Source of the DNA: Bacilli bacterium
Lineage (GTDB): Bacteria > Bacillota_I > Bacilli_A > RF39 > UBA660
Direction of reading: 5' to 3'
Length of the DNA: 51,807 bases
NCBI GenBank assembly: GCA_017460745.1
Contig: JAFUAL010000014.1
Coordinates: 64,924-116,730 of the forward strand
The notes beneath the pieces are model-generated. The model saw only the letters and a list, made by a program, of their open reading frames with translations. It was not told the DNA's origin and searched no databases. The position numbers and the translations under genes are program-made. Below, one piece after another: positions 32,883 through 41,000 of this stretch. Position 1 is the first letter of the stretch. The number at the start of each line of letters is the position of its first letter.

Positions 32883-33641
32883 ATGAATATTGAAATAAAA
32901 AAATTATTTGTTAAAACGGAAGATAAAGAAATATTAAAAGATTTTAATTTAAAAATAAATCCTGGAGAAGTTCATGCAATCATGGGACCAAATGGGGTTG
33001 GTAAATCAACTTTATCAAAGGTTTTAATGGGGTATCCTGATTATTATATAGAAAAAGGGGAAATAATTGTTGATAATAAAAAAATAAATGATTTAGCAAT
33101 CGATGAACGCAGTCATTTAGGAATGTTTTTAGTTTATCAAAATCCGATTAATATAGAAGGAGTTACAACAAGTGAACTTATTAAAGCTAGTTTAGATAAT
33201 GGAGGACGTCATAAGGGATTATATGAATATATTTTGGAACTTGAAAAAAATACAGAGGAACTTGATTTTGATAAAGATATGTTACATCGTAGTTTTAATG
33301 TTGGCTTTTCAGGAGGCGAGAGAAAGAAAAATGAGATATTGCAAGTTTTAATGTTAAAACCTAAATTTATAATCCTTGATGAACTTGATTCAGGACTTGA
33401 TGTTGATAGTTTAAAAATAGTAGCTGAAAAATTAAATCAATATTTAGAAGAAAATCCTAGTACAAGTGTTTTAATAATTACACATTATACAAGAATCCTT
33501 GATTATATAAAACCAGAATTTGTTCATATGATGAAAAATGGTACTATTTCACAGAGTGGTGATTTTAAACTTGCAAAATTAATAGAAAAAAATGGTTATA
33601 AAGAGACGTTTGAATTAGAAGGAAATGAAACTCATGAATAA
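32883..33641 (+). CDS. sufC: Fe-S cluster assembly ATPase SufC
   Basis: The 252-residue ABC-type ATPase energises the SufB/SufD scaffold. It has Walker A GPNGVGKST, Q-loop LVYQNP, signature FSGGERKKNEILQ, Walker B FIILDELDSGLD and H-loop ITHYTR, all in the SufC form. It is 11 bases after ffh with its own GGGAGG site. It overlaps the next gene by 17 bases, so sufC, sufD and sufS are translationally linked. Confidence 0.96.
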   Translation: MNIEIKKLFVKTEDKEILKDFNLKINPGEVHAIMGPNGVGKSTLSKVLMGYPDYYIEKGEIIVDNKKINDLAIDERSHLGMFLVYQNPINIEGVTTSELIKASLDNGGRHKGLYEYILELEKNTEELDFDKDMLHRSFNVGFSGGERKKNEILQVLMLKPKFIILDELDSGLDVDSLKIVAEKLNQYLEENPSTSVLIITHYTRILDYIKPEFVHMMKNGTISQSGDFKLAKLIEKNGYKETFELEGNETHE

Positions 33642-34341
33642 AATAATTATAGATACTAAAGAGTTTAATCTTGATCTAAATGAGTATTTATTTTTAGATG
33701 TTGTATGTGAATCTATAATTAATATAAATGTTTCAAATAATAAATTAAATAAACTATTAATATTTAATAAAAATAATAATGTAAAAATTAATATAGAAAT
33801 GCATGATAATTCTCGTTTAGAAATAAATAATTTAGGAATAAACTCTAGTATTTCGTATGATATAAATATGTATAATGATTCCAATTTAATAATAATTGAT
33901 AGTATATTAACAAGTGTTGATTCTATTAATAATATAAATATTAAAAATATTGGTAAAAATAACAATAGTACAATTTATACAAATGGAATTAATTTAGAAA
34001 ACAATAAATTATATTTTAATTTAAATGGGATAGTAACTAAAGATAGTATAAATTCTGTACTTACAGAAAATAGTACAATCATTAATATGGATGATGGAGA
34101 TAGTAAAATAATACCAAATCTAATTATAGATACAAAAGAGGTATCTGCTAATCATTCAGCTTTTATAGGAACTTTTTCTGATGAGGAACTTTATTATTTA
34201 ATGTCAAGAGGAATTAATAAGGAAATGGCAGAGAATTTATTACTTAAATCAATTCTTTTGAAAGGAATGAATCTAGATAAAGATATATTTATAAAAGAAA
34301 TAGGAGAATATTTAAAAATAGGAGGTGATACTTACGAATAG
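33625..34341 (+). CDS. sufD: SufB/SufD family scaffold protein (short)
   Basis: The 238-residue protein is shorter than typical SufD (about 430) or SufB (about 465). The N-terminal part is reduced, with Asn/Ile-rich beta-strand repeats (IEMHDNSRLEINNLGI and similar) forming the beta-helix core. The C-terminal family block is clear: LIIDTKEVSANHSAFIGTFS and LYYLMSRGINKEMAENLLLK. No sufB or sufU is found downstream, so this may be the only SufBD protein of a reduced system, or sufB is elsewhere. The start overlaps sufC. Confidence 0.8.
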   Translation: MKLMNKIIIDTKEFNLDLNEYLFLDVVCESIININVSNNKLNKLLIFNKNNNVKINIEMHDNSRLEINNLGINSSISYDINMYNDSNLIIIDSILTSVDSINNINIKNIGKNNNSTIYTNGINLENNKLYFNLNGIVTKDSINSVLTENSTIINMDDGDSKIIPNLIIDTKEVSANHSAFIGTFSDEELYYLMSRGINKEMAENLLLKSILLKGMNLDKDIFIKEIGEYLKIGGDTYE

Positions 34342-35530
34342 AGAAGACTTTTTAATGCTTAATAAAGATTATATTTATTTTGATAATGGAGCAACTACTT
34401 TTAAACCTAAAAAGGTAGTTGATAAACAGGTAAGTTATTATACAGAGTATACTGCTAATGCTCATAGAGGCGATTATGATTTAAGTCATAAAGTGGATAT
34501 GGAATATGAAGGTACTAGAGAGGTTGTTCGTAGATTTATAAATGCCCGTTCCAAAGATGAAATAATTTTTACAAGTGGTACAACTGAGAGTATGAATATG
34601 ATAGTGTTTTCTTTTATGAAGTATTATTTGCAAATGGGAGATGAGGTATTAATTACTAAAACTGAACATGCAAGTAATGTCTTACCTTGGTTTGAACTTG
34701 AAAAAGAAATAGGTATAAAAGTTAATTTTATTCCACTTGATGAAGATAAGAAAGTTACACTTGATAATTTAAAAAGTGTTGTAAGTGAAAAGACAAAAGT
34801 AGTATCAATTGCTGGTATTACAAATGTAATTGGAGATATTAGGCCAATTACTGAAATATCTAAATATATTCATAGTCTTGATATATTGTTAGTTATAGAT
34901 GGTGCTCAAAGTGTTCCACATATTAAGACAGATGTTATAAAAGACAACGTTGATTTCTTAGCATTCTCTGGTCATAAGATGCTTGGTCCAACAGGAGTAG
35001 GTGTACTTTATGCTAAAAAGAAATATTTAGAATTAATGAAACCATTTAAATATGGTGGAGGAATGAATAATTATTTTGAAAGTAATAAAGAAGTAGAGTA
35101 TAAATGTATTCCTTTAAGATTTGAAGCAGGTACCCAAAATATTGCCGGAGTACTTGGTTTAAAAGAAGCAATTCTTTATCTTGAAAATATTGGTATGGAT
35201 AAAATACATGAGTATGAAAAAGATTTAAGAAATTACTTAATTGAAAAAATGCGCGATATACCAAATATTACGATTTATAATGAAAATTCTGAATCAGGTA
35301 TAGTTGTATTTAATATAAATAAAATATTTGCCGAAGATGCCTCTAAATATTTAAATCATTATCATATATGCGTTAGAGCCGGAAATCATTGTAGTAAAAT
35401 GGTTAAGGATGAAATAGAGGTAAAAAATACATGTAGAATAAGTTTATATCTATATAATATAAAAGAAGAAATTGATAAATTAATTGAAGTTTTAAAGAAC
35501 AGTAAAAATATATATGATATTATTTTGTAA
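34325..35530 (+). CDS. sufS: cysteine desulfurase SufS
   Basis: This PLP enzyme takes sulfur from cysteine for Fe-S cluster assembly. It has 401 residues in the longest frame. The PLP-binding Lys is in FSGHKMLGPTGVGVLY (about 218) and the persulfide Cys in VRAGNHCSKM (about 356). LEAGTQNIAGVLG-type segments fit group II. The start is unclear. GTG 34325 lies inside the GGAGGTG ribosome binding site, ACG 34334 is 8 bases after it and gives the expected xNREDF start, and ATG 34355 is far from it. The longest frame is reported. It overlaps sufD; sufU is missing. Confidence 0.93.
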   Translation: MILTNREDFLMLNKDYIYFDNGATTFKPKKVVDKQVSYYTEYTANAHRGDYDLSHKVDMEYEGTREVVRRFINARSKDEIIFTSGTTESMNMIVFSFMKYYLQMGDEVLITKTEHASNVLPWFELEKEIGIKVNFIPLDEDKKVTLDNLKSVVSEKTKVVSIAGITNVIGDIRPITEISKYIHSLDILLVIDGAQSVPHIKTDVIKDNVDFLAFSGHKMLGPTGVGVLYAKKKYLELMKPFKYGGGMNNYFESNKEVEYKCIPLRFEAGTQNIAGVLGLKEAILYLENIGMDKIHEYEKDLRNYLIEKMRDIPNITIYNENSESGIVVFNINKIFAEDASKYLNHYHICVRAGNHCSKMVKDEIEVKNTCRISLYLYNIKEEIDKLIEVLKNSKNIYDIIL

Positions 35531-35598
35531 ATTAGAAATAAACTTTTGATTTAATTAGAGAATTAATATTATTTTAATTTAGCTTTGTATCAAAAAAA

Positions 35599-35627
35599 TT
35601 GACTTTTACATATATTTGTAGTAATAT
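35599..35627 (+). promoter_or_regulatory. promoter of antisense (antitoxin) RNA, locus 2
   Basis: TTGACT (35599-35604), 17-base spacer, TAATAT (35622-35627): a strong sigma-A-like promoter pointing at the hairpin and terminator described below, with no open reading frame downstream. Confidence 0.8.
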
Positions 35628-35633
35628 TAGTAT

Positions 35634-35752
35634 GTAAGCAGGGAAACTTACATATAATAAAAAAGAGGAACATTTAATTCTGCAAGTGAATGTCATCCTC
35701 GATATATTAAGAATTGACACTCTATCTTAGTTGATGAGTGTCTATTTTTTTA
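35634..35752 (+). ncRNA. predicted antisense antitoxin RNA of type I toxin locus 2
   Basis: The predicted RNA of about 115 bases starts near 35634. It contains the hairpin GAGGAACATTT (35665-35675) with AATGTCATCCTC (35689-35700). It ends in the terminator GACACTC (35716-35722) / GAGTGTC (35736-35742) plus T7. It is complementary to the 3' part of the toxin mRNA, up to the last codons. It has the same order of elements as locus 1, including CATATAATAAAAAA before the hairpin. Transcription is inferred from the promoter and terminator. Confidence 0.72.
35655..35700 (-). terminator. terminator of toxin mRNA, locus 2
   Basis: On the minus strand GAGGATGACATT and AAATGTTCCTC form the stem, followed by T7. 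The same hairpin is part of the antisense RNA on the plus strand. Confidence 0.78.
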
Positions 35753-35834
35753 ATATTAAAACCAGTAAGGTAAAAATATGTAAAATTATAGCAATGAGCT
35801 TTAGAAACTTTAAAATAAAAGTTTTAGTTTTCAT
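35742..35834 (-). CDS. 30-residue hydrophobic peptide, predicted type I toxin (locus 2)
   Basis: The 30-residue peptide has a basic N-terminus (MKTKTFILKFLK), a membrane segment rich in Leu, Ile, Val and Phe (about 13-28) and a Lys-Lys end. GAAAGGAGGT precedes the ATG at 35834. Length, topology, strand arrangement and flanking hairpins equal those of the locus at 2624-2716, although the peptide sequence differs strongly. This is the expected picture for paralogous Fst/TxpA-like type I toxins. The last codons overlap the antisense RNA terminator. It lies between sufS and the LysM gene. Confidence 0.78.
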   Translation of the reverse strand: MKTKTFILKFLKLIAIILHIFTLLVLILKK

Positions 35835-35897
35835 TTTCTACCTCCTTTCATTAAGAATAGGAGGATGACACCCACATTAAATGTTCCTACAATTATA
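35835..35897 (-). promoter_or_regulatory. promoter and regulatory 5' UTR of toxin mRNA, locus 2
   Basis: A TATAAT -10 box (minus strand, 35897-35892) places the RNA start near 35886. The first bases AGGAACATTTAAT are the exact complement of ATTAAATGTTCCT in the 3' terminator, and TGTCATCCTC (around 35870) is the exact complement of GAGGATGACA in its other arm. CCTCCT next to it can pair with AGGAGG of the ribosome binding site. Thus the full-length mRNA can fold into a closed form. Confidence 0.65.
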
Positions 35898-35961
35898 GTA
35901 TCATAAATGAATAGTATATTCAAACATTATTGTGATATTTTTGGTATATTATTTCTATGAA

Positions 35962-37359
35962 TTAATTTAAGGGAATTTTTAAAACTTGACCAATTGATAA
36001 GTTGTTGCTGGTTAAGTTATTAAAACTTTTAATTTTATCAACAGTTGTGTTATATGCAATTGCAATTCTATATAAAGAGTCTCCAGATTTAACGGTATAA
36101 TTTGTGTAATTATTTTGACTTGCACTAGATGATGTTAAAGGAATTTGTAAAACTTGACCGATTGATAAAATATTACTTGTTAAATTATTTAAATCTTTGA
36201 TTGCATTTATTGAAGTATTGTAATTAGATGCAATAGTATATAGAGAATCACCTTTTTTTACAGTATAAGTGGTATAATTACTTATTTCTTCATTTGTACC
36301 TTCTGTATTAGGAATTTTTAAAATTTGTCCAATAGATAAATTATTATTTGTTAAATTATTTAAATCAATTATAGTATTTACTGTTGTATTAAATTTTTTA
36401 GCAATAGAATACCAAGAGTCTCCTTTTACAACTGTATAATTATTATAATCAATAGTACTACTTGTACTAGATGTTGGTATTTTTAGAATTTGATTAACTT
36501 GTAATGTATTGCTTGTAAGATTATTTATATCTTTTATAATATCAACACTTGTATTATAATTAGATGCAATAGAATATAAAGAATCACCTTTTTTTACTGT
36601 ATAATTTATATACATTTTATCTTCTTCATCTAATCCTTCTAAATTATTATCAAGTTCTGAAGGACTTGGAATAATAAGTTCATTTCCAACTATAATGGCA
36701 TTGCTAGTTAAGTTATTAGCTTTTTTTAATTCATCAACTGTAATATTAAATTTGCTTGCAATAGAGTATAAAGTATCTCCTCTTTGAACAATGTAGATGT
36801 TACTACTTGCAAAATATGTATTAATTGCACTGGCAATAGCAGTTGCAATTTTATCTACATTAGTGAGTAAAAAATTATTATCAAAACTATTACTAGGGTT
36901 ACCTAAACTTAATATTAAATTAGATGAAGTACTTGGTTCTTTTATAAGTTCATAAAAATCGAGATTAGTATTATTTGGATCTCTTAATTGATAATATTTT
37001 ATAACAGTTAAACCAATATTTTCTAAATTACTTGTAATATCTCTTGCAAGTGTATCATTATCTCTTAAAGCATAAATAACTTTAGCACCACTTTCATTAT
37101 TAGAACTATCTATTATTTCAAAAGTTAGTATGATTACTTCATCATTTTTATTAATAAGAGTATTAATTTTATTTAATCTATTTTGATTAGTTAAAGAAGA
37201 ATCATCTTCTCTTATTAAATAAGATGTTATTCCTAAATTATTTAATTTAGTTTGTAAAGATTTTGCTAGTTCTAAGTTAAAATCTTTTTCAATAAATTTA
37301 TTAGAAATTATTCCAGAACTTACACCACCGTAGGATGGATTAATTATTACTTTTTGCAT
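35962..37359 (-). CDS. LysM-repeat protein with degenerate amidase_3-like domain
   Basis: The 465-residue protein has no signal peptide. Residues 1-180 follow the N-acetylmuramoyl-L-alanine amidase (Amidase_3) fold but with lost zinc and catalytic residues. The opening motif reads INPSYGG instead of DPGHGG; the second His position reads LTFEI; the late Glu position reads ILSLGN; Glu24 (EKDFNLELAK) remains. Five LysM modules follow from about 190 (each like YTVKKGDSLYSIASNYNTS plus NNLTSNxLSIGQ). Signal-less LysM proteins in spore formers (SafA, SpoVID) act in coat or cortex assembly from the mother cell. That role is plausible here but not proven. Confidence 0.8.
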   Translation of the reverse strand: MQKVIINPSYGGVSSGIISNKFIEKDFNLELAKSLQTKLNNLGITSYLIREDDSSLTNQNRLNKINTLINKNDEVIILTFEIIDSSNNESGAKVIYALRDNDTLARDITSNLENIGLTVIKYYQLRDPNNTNLDFYELIKEPSTSSNLILSLGNPSNSFDNNFLLTNVDKIATAIASAINTYFASSNIYIVQRGDTLYSIASKFNITVDELKKANNLTSNAIIVGNELIIPSPSELDNNLEGLDEEDKMYINYTVKKGDSLYSIASNYNTSVDIIKDINNLTSNTLQVNQILKIPTSSTSSTIDYNNYTVVKGDSWYSIAKKFNTTVNTIIDLNNLTNNNLSIGQILKIPNTEGTNEEISNYTTYTVKKGDSLYTIASNYNTSINAIKDLNNLTSNILSIGQVLQIPLTSSSASQNNYTNYTVKSGDSLYRIAIAYNTTVDKIKSFNNLTSNNLSIGQVLKIPLN

Positions 37360-37455
37360 AAATCACCACTTAATTTTATGAATTTAAATTAAATTTATTT
37401 ACTTTAAAGGTTATATTTGTTATAATAACTTTGTTTTTTAGGAGTAGGTAGATTT

Positions 37456-37977
37456 ATGAAAGATAGTATTAATGTATTAATAAGTGAAAATGATTTACAA
37501 AAAAGAATAAAAGAGTTAGCAGAAGAAATAAAGAAAGATTATGAAGGTGAAGAAGTAGTTTTTGTTAGTGTTTTAAAAGGTGCTGTTTTCTTTACAGTTG
37601 ATTTAATGAAAAATTATGATGGGGATTGCATGATTGATGTTGTAAGAGTTTCAAGCTATGTTGGAGAAAATTCAACTGGAAAAATTGAACTTAAAATCCC
37701 TCTTAAGAAAGAACATATAGAGAATAAAAATATAATTATAGTTGAAGATATAGTTGATACAGGAAGAACATTTAATTATTTGGTTAAATATGTAAATGAA
37801 ATGCATCCAAAAAGTGTAAAATCATGTGTTATGCTAGATAAACCATCAAGAAGAGTAGAAGAATTCAATCCTGATTATACTGGTTTTCAAGTTGAAGATT
37901 TGTTTGTTGTAGGTTATGGTCTTGATTATGATGAGAAGTATAGAAATCTTCCATATATAGGATATATCAAAAATTAA
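37456..37977 (+). CDS. hpt: hypoxanthine phosphoribosyltransferase
   Basis: The enzyme salvages hypoxanthine/guanine with PRPP to IMP/GMP. The 173-residue protein has the family sequence VFVSVLKGAVFFTVDLM, VSSYVGENSTGKIEL, the PRPP loop IIIVEDIVDTGRT and the terminal FVVGYGLDYDEKYRNLPYIG. The start follows TTAGGAGTAGGT. It is not next to tilS or ftsH as in Bacillus. It is a single-gene unit closed by a terminator. Confidence 0.97.
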   Translation: MKDSINVLISENDLQKRIKELAEEIKKDYEGEEVVFVSVLKGAVFFTVDLMKNYDGDCMIDVVRVSSYVGENSTGKIELKIPLKKEHIENKNIIIVEDIVDTGRTFNYLVKYVNEMHPKSVKSCVMLDKPSRRVEEFNPDYTGFQVEDLFVVGYGLDYDEKYRNLPYIGYIKN

Positions 37978-38007
37978 TATTGAATCAATTTATCAATAAA
38001 AATATAT

Positions 38008-38037
38008 AAAAAGTGTTGAAAAACACTTTTTTCTTTT
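38008..38037 (+). terminator. terminator after hpt
   Basis: AAGTGTT, loop GAAA, AACACTT (38022-38028), flanked by A4 and T6. Confidence 0.85.
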
Positions 38038-38094
38038 TAGAATATATTATATAATATTAATTAGAAAGTATGTAAATAGTAGGAAGGTAGAAAT

Positions 38095-41000
38095 ATGAAA
38101 AGACGAGGATTTACGTTAGTAGAATTGTTAGGAGTAGTAGTTGTTCTTGCCATAGTAATGGGATTAGCAGTTGTTGGATATTCCAGGATAAGAAATAATG
38201 TCACAAAAACATATTATAGTGGGGTAGAACAATCTGTTTTAATGTCTGCAAATGAATATTTTAACTATAATGATAATTTAATACCGGAATCAAATGGAAG
38301 TACAAATGTTTCCGTATTCGATTTAATTGAAAAAAAGTATATTGAACCTATAAAAAATCAAAAAGGAGTAGAGTGCTCAGAAAGCGATTTAAAAGCAAGT
38401 TTTGTATATGCATATAAAGATGCAAATGACAAAATACAATACGAAATGTGTTTAAAATGTGGTGATGAGTATGACTACACTAAAGATAAAGAAGGAAGTG
38501 TTTGTCAAAGCAGTAATATTCCGTTGTCAATTCAAGTAAGCATGGTCAAGGAAGGTACTAAGGAAGAATATTCATCTGGAGAATATACAAATCAAAATGT
38601 AACAATAAATGCTCGTGCAATTGCTGGAAGTGGAAAAATTTATATAGCGGAAAAAGTTGGAGAAACTTATAATATAAAAAAAACATGTACTATGAGTAAT
38701 ACAACTTCTGTTTGTTCGTTAGATGTAAAATCTAATACTACATATTCAGGTATATATGCAGTATACGGAGATAATACAGAAAAGCAAAATGAAGAAATAA
38801 GAATTGATAAAACTAAACCAACATTTACGATAAATGAAGCTGGAACTGTTTTAAATAATGGTGATGTAAAAGAGGTAGTAACAACTGGAACAACAGTTGT
38901 TACGAATACAACAGTAGAAAATATAGCAGATACAGGAAGTGGAATAAGAAGAATAAGATATTCTTTAGCAAAAGATGGAAAAGAAGAATATGTAAGTGAA
39001 ACAAGAACAACTTTCTCAATAGCAAAAGAAATTCCTATTGGAACTTATAAATTAATAGTAGAGGTAACTGATAAAGCAGGAAATGTAGAGAAAAAAGAGG
39101 TAACATATAAGTACGTAAAAAATATTAATTCTACCATTTTGGTTTGTAATAATATAAAATACAATGGTCAAACTCAAACACTTATAAATGCAGCTGAAGG
39201 AATAACACTAGAAAATCAAAACCAAGTAAATGCTGGAACTTATACAATAACTGCTAAGTTAAAAGATGGCTATAGATGGAACGATGAAAGTGCCTATAAC
39301 AATAAAACAATATCATGTACATTAAGTAAGAAAGATGTATCGGTATCATGGGGAGCCAATGTATTTACATATAACGGAGGAAGTCAAGCACCAACAGCAA
39401 GCGTAGCGACAGGAGTAGCTGGTGAAACGATGACTATTACAAGAACAACAGGAATAGATGCAGGAAGTTATACATCAACGGCTAGTTGTGTTAATGTTAA
39501 TAGTGGACAGTCTGGATGTGATAATTATCAATTAACAGGTAATACTCAAAATTATACGATAAATAAGAAAAGTATAGCAGTATCATGGGGAAGTACAACA
39601 ACATTTACATATAATGGGAATGCTCAGGCACCAACGGTAAGCATTAATACTGGAGTAACAAATGAAACAATGACAGTTGTTAGAACAACAGAAAAAAATG
39701 CAGGAAGTTATACATCAACAGCAAGTTGTAGTAGTGTAAGTGGTGGTCAAAAGAAATGTGATAATTATACTTTAACAAGTACTACTAAAGATTATACAAT
39801 AAATAAAAAGAGTATAGCAGTGTCATGGGGAGGAACAACATTTACATATAACGGAAATGCACAGGCACCAACAACTAATGCAGATACTGGAGTAAGTGGC
39901 GAAACGATGACAGTTGTTAGAACAACAGAAATAGATGCAGGAAGTTATACATCAACAGCAAGTTGTGGTAGTGTAAGTGGTGGTCAAAAGAAATGTGAAA
40001 ACTATACTTTAACAAGTACTACTAAAGACTATACAATAAATAAGAAAAGTTTAACAGTGTCATGGGGAGGAACAACATTTACATATAATGGAGGAAATCA
40101 AGCACCAACAGCCAGTGTAAATACTGGAGTAAGTGGCGAGTCAATGACAATAAATAGAACAACAGAAATAGATGCAGGAAGCTATACATCAACAGCAAGT
40201 TGTGGTGGAGTAACAGGAGGTCAAAAGAAATGTGAAAACTATACTTTAGCAAGTACTACTAAAGACTATACAATAAATAAGAAGAGCTTAACAGTGTCAT
40301 GGGGAGATGCAACATTTACATATAATGGAGGAAATCAAGCGCCAACAGCTAGTGTAAATACTGGAGTAAGTGGCGAATCCATGACAATAAATAGAACAAT
40401 GGCAATAGACGCAGGAAGCTATACATCAACAGCAAGTTGTGGTGGAGTAACTGGAGGTCAAGCAAAATGTGATAACTATACATTAACTGGTACAACGAAA
40501 GGATTTACAATAAATAAAAAAAGTATAGCAGTGTCATGGGGAGAAACAACTTTTACGTATAATGGAGCAAGTCAAGGTCCAACAGCTAGTGTTGATACAG
40601 GAGTAACTGGAGAGACAATGAGTATCTCTAGAACAACAGGAATAGATGCAAAAAATTATACATCAACGGCTAGTTGTAGTAGTGTAAGTGGTGGTCAGAA
40701 AAAGTGTGATAATTATACATTAACTGGTACAACGAAAGGATTTACAATAAATAAAAAAAGTGTGACTGTGACATGGGGGTCAACAACATTTACATATAAT
40801 GGAGAAAATCAAGGTCCAACTGCTAGTGTAGATACAGGGGTCACTGGTGAAACAATGATTGTTACTAGAACTACTCAGAAAAATGCAGGAAGTTATACAT
40901 CGACAGCAAGTTGTAGTAGTGTAAGTGGTGGTCAGAAGAAATGTGATAATTATACATTGACCGGAAATACGCAGGGTTTTACTATAAATAAGGACTCAGT

